Assembly (NCBI RefSeq): GCF_001644605.1
Contig: NZ_CP011388.1
Coordinates: 2,341,001 to 2,405,000, forward strand
Origin: Paenibacillus swuensis
Lineage (GTDB): Bacteria > Bacillota > Bacilli > Paenibacillales > DY6
Direction of reading: 5' to 3'
Length of the DNA: 64,000 nucleotides
The notes below the pieces were generated by a model that ran no database searches, was not told the origin of the DNA, and saw only the letters and a program-made list of their open reading frames with translations. This document shows positions 1-8,407 of this stretch, one piece after another; positions within the stretch are counted from its first letter, which is position 1, and the number at the start of each line of letters is the position of its first letter. The position numbers and the translations under genes were made by a program.

Positions 1-1428
1 TTTCTGACGAACCCAGTCGTCTGTATTGATAAAACGCATCCGCACCGGTGTCCCCGGGGCAATCGATCGTTGCTGAACACCGTCATGGTTGCCAATGGCA
101 AAACCGACATCATCCCAGACATGGGTCATCACGGTGATGTCCTCTTCTGGCACGGGGGGCGAGGAATGAACGGCAGCTAAATCAGATTTAGCGTCCGAGT
201 TGGATTCGGGCTCCGCCGGGTCGACGATGAGCGGGCCGAACAGCCCTTTGTCCACGCCTGTTTTCGACTCCTGATGCGTGTGATACCAGAATGTACCCGT
301 CTGTTCCGCACGGAAACGGTACGTGTGCGTCTCGCCGGGCATGACCGCGTTCTGCGTCGCCCCGGCTACGCCGTCTTCGGCATTGGGCACATCCAGCCCG
401 TGCCAATGAATCGTAACGCCCGCCTCAATATCCTTGTTGGCGAGCGTCACTTCCACGAGGTCCCCGTGCTTCATCCGAAGCTCGGGACCGGGCCCTTCGG
501 CATTGTAGGTCCAAGCCTGGACCTTCTTGCCGGAGGCCATCGTGAGGACGGCATCCTGCGCCGTCAACACGAACCTGCGGTCAGGCTCGCCTGTCCGCGG
601 TCCCGTCAACTGCGTGACGGACGTCAGCGGCTCCGGGCGAGCCGCACTTACGGCGACCGCTCCGCCGTCGCCGTGGCTGTGCATGATGGCCGTGCCGCCG
701 CCGAAATCCGGCGTCCCGGCCATCATGTTAAGCTCTGCCGGCCACCGGCTGTTCGCCAGCCCGGCAAAGATGCCGGCGCCCGCGATCACCGCCGCTGCGC
801 CCAGCAGAGCCAGGCCCTTGAGCGCCCGCGTCGCGCGGCGCTCGGCAACCCAAGCGGGATTGCCGGCCGCTAGGCTGCGGCGTTCCTGCCGGGACCAGAG
901 TGCCGCCCAGGCGATGCCGTACACGAGGATGGGCAAGGCCACATCCAGCGTGCGGAACGGCACCGGTGGCACGAGGGCAAAGTACAAGGCCGTCCCCGCG
1001 CCGACGGCCGCCATCTGGAACGGCACGACCAGTCCCGGGTCGGCCGCCAAACCTCGCAGCGCCGCCTCCACCGGGGTGTTGGCGGCATCCTGCATGTTCT
1101 TGGTCTTGCGGCGGATTTTCCGCAAGACCGGGAGCGCCCGCGCCCATAGCAGGGCGACGGGCAGCAGGATGAGCAGGATTAGCGCGGCGAGCCGATCCTG
1201 CCAGTAGATCGCGGCGTAATCGCGAATCAGGAACGCGACTGTGAAGCCCATGACCACCGCGGACACGGTCAACGCAAACATCCGAATGATCATCCGGCGC
1301 GAGCGTCGGTGAAGTTCCCGGCAATTTTGGCTGTAAACGAGCTGGGTTGCTTTATTTGCCGCGAATATGGAAAGAATAAGCAGGAGTAAAGTCGTGAACA
1401 ACATGGTGATTACATAGCTCTGGTACAA
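1..1428 (-). CDS. Membrane-anchored multicopper oxidase (partial, 3' end outside window)
   Basis: The first 476 residues are visible; the gene runs off the left edge. About five hydrophobic segments come first (residues ~1-240), an N-terminal membrane domain that is not part of the usual soluble multicopper oxidase. A cupredoxin domain follows with the copper ligand motifs HWHGLDVPN near residue 341 and FWYHTHQES near residue 380, as in laccase/CueO-type enzymes. A His/Gly-rich linker (MHSHGDGG) lies between the two parts. Family role: four-copper oxidation of phenols or metal ions with O2 reduced to water, here presumably on the outer face of the membrane. The TTG start is chosen because the frame is closed by TGA seven codons upstream and AAGGGA lies about 10 nt before the TTG. 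The substrate cannot be inferred. Confidence 0.85.
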   Translation of the reverse strand, partial: MYQSYVITMLFTTLLLLILSIFAANKATQLVYSQNCRELHRRSRRMIIRMFALTVSAVVMGFTVAFLIRDYAAIYWQDRLAALILLILLPVALLWARALPVLRKIRRKTKNMQDAANTPVEAALRGLAADPGLVVPFQMAAVGAGTALYFALVPPVPFRTLDVALPILVYGIAWAALWSRQERRSLAAGNPAWVAERRATRALKGLALLGAAAVIAGAGIFAGLANSRWPAELNMMAGTPDFGGGTAIMHSHGDGGAVAVSAARPEPLTSVTQLTGPRTGEPDRRFVLTAQDAVLTMASGKKVQAWTYNAEGPGPELRMKHGDLVEVTLANKDIEAGVTIHWHGLDVPNAEDGVAGATQNAVMPGETHTYRFRAEQTGTFWYHTHQESKTGVDKGLFGPLIVDPAEPESNSDAKSDLAAVHSSPPVPEEDITVMTHVWDDVGFAIGNHDGVQQRSIAPGTPVRMRFINTDDWVRQK

Positions 1429-1557
1429 AATAAATCCATCCCTTCAAAATCTCTTGCTCTTATTGTAAAGGGATGGACAAGCTCCCCGTAACAGGCTCAA
1501 GGTTGGATTGCGACCCCGACCTGGGACGGGGAAGCCGCGTGCGGCAACACCATATTG

Positions 1558-2195
1558 ATTAGTTAGTTAAGCTCCCCAGTAACAGAATGCGGAAAAAGTA
1601 TCGGTGACGCTCCTAATTGGGTGTTTACTTAGTAGAGCTCCCCAGTCACAGCGTGTGAAAGAAGATGGTGGCGTTCCAAATGGGATCAAGTGGGTGTGTA
1701 AACTAACTAACCGGGAACATTTAAGTAGTGTTTCACTACTTAAATCAGCACCTTGGGCGAAATCTCAGAAATGAAGTAGTGTTTCACTACTTAATTGAGC
1801 CACTCGGCGCATTTGGGCAAGTTTTGGGGGAATTAAATAGCGATTTGCTATTTAATTCTGGGCTCCTGCCGCTCTTGAGCATATGAAGTTGTGTTTTACT
1901 ACTTATAATTACTTAGTAGAGCTCCCCAGTCACGGTGTGCAAAGGAATATCGGTGGCGCTCCAAATGGGATCAAGTGGGTGTGCAGACTAACTAACCGGG
2001 AACATTTAAGTAGTGTTTCACTACTTAAATCAGCCCCTTTGGCGAAATCTCAGAAATGAAGTAGTATTTCACTACTTATTTAGGCTCCCCGGCGCATTTT
2101 GGCGTGTTCTGGGGGAATTAAATAGCGATTTGCTAATTAATTCCGGTCTCCTGCAACTCTTGGTCACATCAGGTAGTGTTTCACTACTTAAAATG
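1558..2195. repeat. Tandemly duplicated 284-bp hairpin-rich intergenic repeat
   Basis: Two units (from 1628 and from 1912) repeat with a period of 284 bp, and a degraded partial copy starts near 1570. Each begins with AGAGCTCCCCAGTCAC and contains several small palindromes. AAGTAGTG-TTT-CACTACTT occurs at 1723-1741 and 1774-1792, and again 284 bp later. A longer stem of GAATTAAATAGC with loop GATTT is at 1830-1858; its second copy carries one mismatch. Nothing in the block looks coding. It fills most of the space between the multicopper oxidase and the RND exporter. Confidence 0.85.
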
Positions 2196-2216
2196 ACCGC
2201 ATCAGCGGCGGCACGC

Positions 2217-2319
2217 GGCACGCCGAGCCCCAGTCGCAGACTCCCGCCCATGGCACGCCGAGCTCCGGTCGCAGACTCCCGTCCCCTTGGCACGCCGTGC
2301 CTGCGGTCCTGGACTCCCG
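2217..2319. repeat. Three GC-rich short direct repeats
   Basis: Three imperfect copies of about 31 bp, each starting GGCACGCCG and ending GACTCCCG, begin at 2217, 2252 and 2289. Their GC content is far higher than that of the AT-rich hairpin block just upstream. No gene is evident. Confidence 0.7.
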
Positions 2320-2373
2320 GCCCGGGGCGCACCTCACTTCCCGTTTGCAACACGACACGCCCGCCCGGAACAC

Positions 2374-2389
2374 TTGACCAATCGTTCAA
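2374..2389. promoter_or_regulatory. Upstream TetR-like operator half-match
   Basis: TTGACCAATCGTTCAA is an imperfect version of the perfect palindrome at 2440-2455 and lies just before the predicted -35 element. It is probably a second binding site for the TetR regulator encoded at 5747. Confidence 0.5.
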
Positions 2390-2400
2390 ATAACGTCCAT

Positions 2401-2429
2401 TTGTATTCATGAAACCCGCGTGGTATATT
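2401..2429 (+). promoter_or_regulatory. Predicted sigma-A promoter of the RND/TetR operon
   Basis: A -35 element TTGTAT (2401-2406) and a -10 element TATATT (2424-2429) are separated by 17 nt. The pair sits between two TetR-like palindromes, and the downstream palindrome covers the likely transcription start. Confidence 0.55.
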
Positions 2430-2439
2430 GATTTGTAAC

Positions 2440-2455
2440 TTGACCGATCGGTCAA
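2440..2455. promoter_or_regulatory. TetR-type operator palindrome
   Basis: TTGACCGATCGGTCAA is a perfect 16-bp palindrome immediately downstream of the predicted -10, the usual place for a TetR-family repressor to block transcription. The matching regulator is the second gene of the same transcription unit, so autoregulation is inferred. Confidence 0.7.
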
Positions 2456-2486
2456 CTTATAGAGACTAAAAGGAGAGATACCGTAA

Positions 2487-5400
2487 ATGAAAGGCATTAT
2501 TCGTTTCTCATTGAACAATAAGTTTGCCCTTTGGATTTTGACGATTATCATCACGGTTGCGGGGGTTTACTCCGGACTTACGATGAAGCAAGAGACACTG
2601 CCGAATTTGGAAATTCCGATTCTGCAAGTAACGACGGTCTATCCTGGCGCAGCGCCGGATGAGATTGTGAACCAGCTGACGATTCCGTTAGAACAACGGA
2701 TTAAGAATTTAAACGGTGTGAAAACCGTAACCTCCATGTCCATGGAGAACGTATCCTCCCTGACGGTGGAATATGACTACAATCAGGATATGGACAAAGC
2801 GGCTACTGAGGCCCGTGAAGCCATGGCAGGCATTCAATTGCCCGCTAACGTGAAAGCTCCTGAAGTATCGCGGATTTCCCTGAATGCGTTCCCGGTCATT
2901 TCGTTAAGTTTGACGGACGAGAAGCGCTCCCTTGAAGAGTTAACGAAGCTGGTGGAGGACGAAATGAAGCCGGCGTTAGAAGGCATTAACGGTGTGGCTT
3001 CAGTGGAGATTTCCGGACAGCACCTGAAAGAAGTGCAGTTGAAGTTTAATCAGGCGAAGATGCAAGAGCTTGGCTTGTCTGAAGATACGGTCAAAGGCAT
3101 CGTGCAAGGCTCTGCGCTGAAAGCGCCGCTAGGCTTGTTCGAGATGGAAGGCACCGAGAAAACGGTGGTGGTAGACGGTAACATTGTATCGCTGGATCAA
3201 CTGAAGAACCTGGCGATTCCGGTCATCCCTGGCGGTGCGGCACAAGGCGCTCCAGGCATGGGTTCACCAGGCGGCGCGGCACCAGGCGCTCCAGGTATGG
3301 GAGCGCCAGGCGCAACCGCACCGGGCGCAGCCCCAACTGCCGGCGAAGCCGCAGCACCAGGCACAGCCCCTGCCACACCTGCTTTACCTGGCGGTAACGC
3401 GGCTGCTGCAGGCATCCCAACAGTGCAACTGCAAGACATCGCCGACATCAAGCTGGTCGGCAAAGCGGAATCCATTTCCCGCACGAACGGGAAAGAATCC
3501 ATCGGCTTCCAGGTCGTGAAAGCGCCGGATGCCAACACCGTTGACGTGGTCAACGCGGTGAAAGAGGAAGCGGAGCAACTCAAGCAAGATAACCCTGGCT
3601 TGACGCTGACTACGATGCTGGATCAAGGCAAACCGATCGAAGAGTCCGTGAAGACGATGCTGAGCAAAGCCTTATTCGGAGCCCTCTTCGCGGTCGTCAT
3701 CATTCTGTTGTTCCTGCGGAATTTCAGAACGACGATCATTTCCATCGTATCCATTCCATTGTCTTTGCTGATCGGCGTACTACTGCTGAAGCAGCTGGAT
3801 ATTACCCTGAACATGATGTCCCTCGGCGCCATGACGGTGGCCATCGGACGCGTTGTCGATGACTCTATCGTAGTCATTGAGAACATTTACCGCCGGATGT
3901 CGATGTCCACGGAGAAGCTCCGCGGCAAAGAACTTATTCTTGACGCTACGCGGGAAATGTTCCTGCCGATTCTGTCCTCGACGATTGTAACGATCGCGGT
4001 ATTCCTGCCGTTAGGTTTGGTTAGCGGTCTGGTCGGCGAGTTGTTCCTGCCATTCGCGTTGACGATGGTGTTCGCGCTTCTTGCTTCCTTGCTGGTAGCC
4101 ATCACGATCGTTCCGATGCTGGGACACAGCATGTTCAAGAAAGGCGTGACAGGCCAGAAACACGAAGACAAACCAGGCAAGCTTGCGGAGTTCTACAAAT
4201 CCGTACTGCGCTGGTCCCTGAACCATAAGCTGATTACCGTAGCGTTAGCTGTGCTGCTATTGATCGGAAGCTTTGCTTTAGTACCTATGATCGGTGTTTC
4301 CTTCATTCCTGAAGAGGAAGAGAAGTACGCGATGGTCACGTACACACCGGCACCGGGCGAAGTCATCGGGGAAGTGGAGAAAAGCGCTTTGGCGGCCGAG
4401 AAATATGTGCTTGCACAAGAACAGGTCACAGACGTTTCTTACTCCGTAGGGGGCAAAAACCCGCTATCACCCGGCCCGTCCAAGTCGGCCCTCTTCTATG
4501 TCATGTATGACAGTGAAGTTGACGATTTCGCGAAGGTGAAAGAGGATCTGGTTACAGGTCTGCAAGAACAGAAGACAGGCAAGGGCGAGTGGAAAGAGCT
4601 TGATGTTTCCGGAGCGGGCGTGGGCGGCAGCAACCTGGCGTTGTCCGTGTTCGGCGAGAACTTGGAAGACATTAAGCCGGTCGTAAATCAGATCGAGAAG
4701 CTGGCTCAAGAGAACGAAGCGTTCGAAGACGTGGAAACGTCCCTGTCCCAGACGTACGAACAGTACACGCTGGTTGCCGATCAAGAAAAGCTGAGCTCTC
4801 TGGGCTTAACGGCGGGACAAATCGCCATGACGCTGAGTCCGGTGCGCGACCGCCCTGTTTTGACCGAAATTAATGTGGATGGCAAGCTGTACAATGTGTA
4901 TATTGAAGTAGATCCGACGAAATATAACAACATTCAAGATATAGAGAACGTGAAAGTCACATCGCCGCTGGGCATTCAGGTGCCGTTGAAGGACGTTGTT
5001 ACCGTGAAAGAGGGCGAGTCCCCGAACACGATTACGCGTAAAGACGATCGCATGTATGTCGAAGTATCGGCGAAGATCGTAACAGCAGACGTAGCGAAAG
5101 CTTCATCCGATTTGCAAAAGAAAGTGGAAGCACTCGACCTCCCATCCAACGTGGATGTGCAGTTCGGCGGGGTTACGGAGCAGATTAACGAAACCTTCAC
5201 ACAGCTGGGGCTGGCTATGCTTGCCGCGATCGCTATCGTGTACCTGGTTCTCGTGATCACCTTCGGCGGCGCTTTGGCACCGTTCGCGATTCTGTTCTCG
5301 TTGCCTTTTGCCATTATCGGCGGATTGGTTGGGCTCTTGGTTACAGGAGAGACGATTTCCGTTTCGGTTATGATGGGCGCGTTGATGCTGATTGGTATCG

Positions 5401-5711
5401 TAGTCACGAATGCTATCGTGCTTCTGGACCGTGTCATTCACAAAGAGCGTGAAGGCTACACGACAAGAGAAGCGTTAATGGAAGCGGCGGGAACGAGATT
5501 GCGTCCGATTCTGATGACCGCGCTTGCGACCATTGGTGCGTTGCTACCGTTGGCACTGGGCTTTGAGGGTTCCGGTATTATTTCCAAAGGCTTAGGCGTG
5601 ACGGTCATCGGCGGTTTGCTGAGCTCGACGCTCCTGACGTTGATCATTGTTCCTGTCGTGTATGAGTTCCTGATGAAGTTCAAGAAGAAGCAAGTGGAGG
5701 ACCGTATTTAA
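2487..5711 (+). CDS. swrC: RND-family efflux transporter, SwrC/AcrB type
   Basis: This 1074-residue protein has the two-fold RND layout: an N-terminal transmembrane helix, a large extracytoplasmic loop, six helices, a second loop and six more helices. The N-terminus (MKGIIRFSLNNKFALWIL) and the overall length match the B. subtilis SwrC/YerP family, which exports surfactin and other amphiphiles by proton antiport. Charged residues of the proton relay are visible in the helix-4 region (VAIGRVVDDSIVVIENIYRR). Residues ~248-309 form a Gly/Ala/Pro/Met-rich low-complexity insertion (repeats of GAPGMG) in the first extracytoplasmic loop. The start follows AAAAGGAGAG. The gene lies 35 nt before a TetR regulator and behind a promoter with TetR-like operators. 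No membrane-fusion partner is adjacent, as is usual for this Gram-positive branch. The substrate is unknown. Confidence 0.92.
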   Translation: MKGIIRFSLNNKFALWILTIIITVAGVYSGLTMKQETLPNLEIPILQVTTVYPGAAPDEIVNQLTIPLEQRIKNLNGVKTVTSMSMENVSSLTVEYDYNQDMDKAATEAREAMAGIQLPANVKAPEVSRISLNAFPVISLSLTDEKRSLEELTKLVEDEMKPALEGINGVASVEISGQHLKEVQLKFNQAKMQELGLSEDTVKGIVQGSALKAPLGLFEMEGTEKTVVVDGNIVSLDQLKNLAIPVIPGGAAQGAPGMGSPGGAAPGAPGMGAPGATAPGAAPTAGEAAAPGTAPATPALPGGNAAAAGIPTVQLQDIADIKLVGKAESISRTNGKESIGFQVVKAPDANTVDVVNAVKEEAEQLKQDNPGLTLTTMLDQGKPIEESVKTMLSKALFGALFAVVIILLFLRNFRTTIISIVSIPLSLLIGVLLLKQLDITLNMMSLGAMTVAIGRVVDDSIVVIENIYRRMSMSTEKLRGKELILDATREMFLPILSSTIVTIAVFLPLGLVSGLVGELFLPFALTMVFALLASLLVAITIVPMLGHSMFKKGVTGQKHEDKPGKLAEFYKSVLRWSLNHKLITVALAVLLLIGSFALVPMIGVSFIPEEEEKYAMVTYTPAPGEVIGEVEKSALAAEKYVLAQEQVTDVSYSVGGKNPLSPGPSKSALFYVMYDSEVDDFAKVKEDLVTGLQEQKTGKGEWKELDVSGAGVGGSNLALSVFGENLEDIKPVVNQIEKLAQENEAFEDVETSLSQTYEQYTLVADQEKLSSLGLTAGQIAMTLSPVRDRPVLTEINVDGKLYNVYIEVDPTKYNNIQDIENVKVTSPLGIQVPLKDVVTVKEGESPNTITRKDDRMYVEVSAKIVTADVAKASSDLQKKVEALDLPSNVDVQFGGVTEQINETFTQLGLAMLAAIAIVYLVLVITFGGALAPFAILFSLPFAIIGGLVGLLVTGETISVSVMMGALMLIGIVVTNAIVLLDRVIHKEREGYTTREALMEAAGTRLRPILMTALATIGALLPLALGFEGSGIISKGLGVTVIGGLLSSTLLTLIIVPVVYEFLMKFKKKQVEDRI

Positions 5712-5746
5712 CGCCATTTAAGGTTCAAAAGGAAGGGACGTTACAA

Positions 5747-6640
5747 GTGAGCGATAAGAAAATCCAGATTATTAATGCGGCGATGCAATGTTTTGCCCAC
5801 AAAGGATTTCACGCCACGACCATCCAGGAGATCGCAGATAAAGCGGGCATTGCGAAGGGCTCGTTGTACTTTTATTTTGAATCCAAAGAAGCGCTGCTGA
5901 TGTCCTCGTTCCACTATTACCATGAACAGATGGTGAGCAGCATCCTGGTGTATGTGAATGATCGCAGCCTTTCCCCGCGGGAGAAACTCTCCCTGCAGGT
6001 GGAGGAGCGGTTTCGGCAGGTGCTGAGTCAACGGGATTTCATCGCGATGTTAATGAACGAACAGAACATGCCGATCAACGAGGAGCTGAAGGCGTTCATC
6101 TTCATGCTGAAAGGCGAGGTGCTCTATCGCTTTCACTCCGGATTGGCGGACATTTACGGCGAGGCGGGAAGACCTTATGCGCTGGACGGCGCTTCCCTGC
6201 TGAATGCGATGTTCCACGAGTATATCAGCTGCATTATTTGGGACGGCAAGGAACTGGATCCTCGCGAGTTGACGGTTTTCATGATGCACCGCATGGATGA
6301 TGTGATGAACGGCATGATGGCCCGGGCGGGGAAACCCATTCTCACGGAAAGTCTGATGGCGGATCTGCTCAGGGCAGGAAAACAGGTGGGCGATGAGGAC
6401 GATGTCCCGTTATCCGTTAAGGAAATCGCGAAGCTGCACGAGTTTCTGGAGAAATCCGACCTGGCGGGTAAGGAGAAAGAAAGCCTCCTCTCATCAATGC
6501 TGTTGCTGGAGAACGAGCTGAGGAAGCCGGAGCCGGAAGTGATTATCGTGCGGGGCATGATTGCTTTCCTGCGCGGGTTCAAGGTGAACGGATTCAGAAA
6601 GGTTCTGTCCTCGATTGAGGCGATGGTTGTGAAAGAATAA
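5747..6640 (+). CDS. TetR/AcrR family transcriptional regulator
   Basis: A 297-residue TetR-type regulator. Residues ~5-50 form the helix-turn-helix domain with the family hallmarks GFHATTIQEIADKAGIAKGS and LYFYFESKEAL. The rest is an all-helical ligand-binding and dimerisation region, longer than the usual ~190-200 residues, so an extra C-terminal helical segment is present. It uses a GTG start preceded by AAAGGAAGGG. It follows the RND exporter in the same direction and is very likely its repressor, with the 2440-2455 palindrome as operator. The gene ends before a strong terminator. Confidence 0.9.
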   Translation: MSDKKIQIINAAMQCFAHKGFHATTIQEIADKAGIAKGSLYFYFESKEALLMSSFHYYHEQMVSSILVYVNDRSLSPREKLSLQVEERFRQVLSQRDFIAMLMNEQNMPINEELKAFIFMLKGEVLYRFHSGLADIYGEAGRPYALDGASLLNAMFHEYISCIIWDGKELDPRELTVFMMHRMDDVMNGMMARAGKPILTESLMADLLRAGKQVGDEDDVPLSVKEIAKLHEFLEKSDLAGKEKESLLSSMLLLENELRKPEPEVIIVRGMIAFLRGFKVNGFRKVLSSIEAMVVKE

Positions 6641-6662
6641 GCTGAGTTCTATTGAATATAAA

Positions 6663-6712
6663 CGAAAGAAGCGCGTCCTCGTAAATTACGGGGACGCGCT
6701 TCTTTCAATTTA
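6663..6712. terminator. Bidirectional rho-independent terminator
   Basis: A long hairpin with arms GAAAGAAGCGCGTCC and GGACGCGCTTCTTTC lies between the converging TetR and GH43 genes, with T-rich sequence on one side and A-rich on the other. It can serve both. Confidence 0.85.
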
Positions 6713-8221
6713 TTTCACCAACTCGATGTCATCGAAGTGAATCCAGTCATTCGCGTTCGCCTTGGAATAGAATCCGAGCTGAACTTGCCCGTTGGTCACT
6801 TGAATGTTCGTGATTTCTACTTTTGTCCATGTATTTGTGACGGGTAGAGTGACCGTCTTGGCTGTGCCTCCGTATTGGATGGCTTCAAAGAGCGCAGAGG
6901 CCTGATTGCCGCCTCGTCTTACCCAGGCGCTGGCTTTATACGTTCCGTTCGGCAAGTCTGTAATGACTTGATACGTATAGGTTTCGTAAGCGGTGTTCTT
7001 CCAGTGCGTCCCATGGTAGGAGCCGGAATGCGCGCCGTCATAATTCTCTGAGAACTCGGCATCACAGTGGGTGCTGCAATACGAAAGCCAATGCGATGGC
7101 GATTGCACGTTGGCGCCGTTCGCGGACTTGGTGTCAACTTCAAAACCCGCATTCGGAATCAACGGACTTGCGCCGATTTCTCCCGATGGAACAGGAAGCG
7201 CGGTGCTGGTGGATGCAGGCACTCCCAGATTAGGGCTGCCGTTCGAATTCCAGTTCACCTTCTGAACCCGAACATCCCGATATTGCCCGGAACCACAGCC
7301 GCCTTGACCCGGATTCGGGGATGCGTGATAGATGTTCCAATCTTCCGAACCGTCCGGGGACACGGTAAAGGCATTGTGACCGGGTCCGTACACACTGTTG
7401 GCCGGCGACTTTTCGAAGATCGGATTGCTTGACTTCGTCCAGGAGCTTGCGCTCAGCAGATTAGCGTTGTCGCTCGCGGTGAGCATGCCGAGTCGATAAT
7501 TCTCCGTGCCGCAGAAGGAAGCGGAGTAGACGAGGAAGACCTTGCCGTTGCGCTTCAGGAATATAGGTGCTTCCGCAATGGCATAGCCTTCCTGTTCCCA
7601 CCACAGATCAGGGGATACCAATAAGGTGCTCCCCGTGTCCAAGGTCCACGGATTACTCATGCGCGCAATGAAGACCTTCTGGGTTGATCCGCCGTTCTCC
7701 CAACCTGACCAGGAGTAGTACAGAATGCCGTTATGCGAGAACACCGTGCCGTCAATGGCGAAGGTATCCATGTTAGGATCAGCAATCTTGCCTTTCTGAA
7801 CCCAGGATCCTTGTAACGGATTCGGATTCGAATTTTCCATAACGAACATTCTGCGTTCATTATTGCCGCAATTCCAACAAGTCGCGGTATAATAGATATA
7901 CCATTTGCCATTAATGTGATGGATTTCCTGAGCCCAATAATCTTGAGCGTTGGGACCTGTCTGAGGAGAGGTGAATACCACTTTATTGACACCCTCCGTA
8001 AGCTTGGTTAGCGAGGATGAACGCCAGATCTTGATATCTTTCCATTCCGTTTGAACATAGTAATAATAGCCGTCTGTATGCTTGTAAACATGGGGATCCG
8101 CGGAGTACATCGGAACGGTAGGATTATTGAAGGTGTTGCCGACACTGGCAGAAGCCCCGGAAATCAGTGAAATAATTAAACTCAGAACAACCAACGAAGT
8201 AAACATGAATCTAATGCGCAT
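6710..8221 (-). CDS. Secreted GH43 family glycosidase with C-terminal carbohydrate-binding domain
   Basis: A 503-residue secreted enzyme. The signal peptide (MRIRFMFTSLVVLSLIISL...ASA) is followed by a five-bladed GH43 propeller with the three expected acids: Asp in YSADPHVY, Asp in FAIDGTVF and Glu in AIAEAPIF. From about residue 355 a beta-sandwich carbohydrate-binding domain (CBM4_9/CBM61-like, ending HFDDIELVK) completes the protein. GH43 enzymes remove arabinose or xylose residues from arabinan or arabinoxylan; the exact activity cannot be read here. The longer upstream frame was rejected because AAAAGGAAG lies 6 nt before ATG 8221 and the signal peptide then starts properly. It is divergent from an AraC regulator across a LacI/cre-like palindrome. 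Confidence 0.88.
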   Translation of the reverse strand: MRIRFMFTSLVVLSLIISLISGASASVGNTFNNPTVPMYSADPHVYKHTDGYYYYVQTEWKDIKIWRSSSLTKLTEGVNKVVFTSPQTGPNAQDYWAQEIHHINGKWYIYYTATCWNCGNNERRMFVMENSNPNPLQGSWVQKGKIADPNMDTFAIDGTVFSHNGILYYSWSGWENGGSTQKVFIARMSNPWTLDTGSTLLVSPDLWWEQEGYAIAEAPIFLKRNGKVFLVYSASFCGTENYRLGMLTASDNANLLSASSWTKSSNPIFEKSPANSVYGPGHNAFTVSPDGSEDWNIYHASPNPGQGGCGSGQYRDVRVQKVNWNSNGSPNLGVPASTSTALPVPSGEIGASPLIPNAGFEVDTKSANGANVQSPSHWLSYCSTHCDAEFSENYDGAHSGSYHGTHWKNTAYETYTYQVITDLPNGTYKASAWVRRGGNQASALFEAIQYGGTAKTVTLPVTNTWTKVEITNIQVTNGQVQLGFYSKANANDWIHFDDIELVK

Positions 8222-8244
8222 TATACACTTCCTTTTCATCCGAA

Positions 8245-8262
8245 TTAGTAAGCGCTTACTAA
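8245..8262. promoter_or_regulatory. Perfect LacI/CcpA-type (cre-like) palindrome
   Basis: TTAGTAAGCGCTTACTAA is a perfect 18-bp palindrome with the central CG of CcpA/LacI-family sites. It lies 24 nt upstream of the GH43 start codon, in the region shared with the divergent AraC gene. Catabolite repression of the glycosidase is the simplest reading; a local LacI-family regulator would fit equally well. Confidence 0.6.
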
Positions 8263-8407
8263 CTACAACATATCCTGAATCGGTCCATATTGAATACAAC
8301 AAAGTAATTCTTGAGCCATGATATTAGAATGAATAAGAATCATAATTTACTGTATATTTTGACACGGCATAAGTATTACGGAGTCCATTTCCAGTGGGAG
8401 GCATGAC

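Noticed and set aside
274-1324. Several 70-230-codon frames over the multicopper oxidase
   Set aside because: The conserved copper motifs are only in the minus-strand frame starting at 1428; the others are shadows in GC-rich DNA.
1429-2486. Frames of 126-160 codons in the repeat block before the RND gene
   Set aside because: They cross the hairpin repeats and the RND promoter and operators; no plausible translation start.
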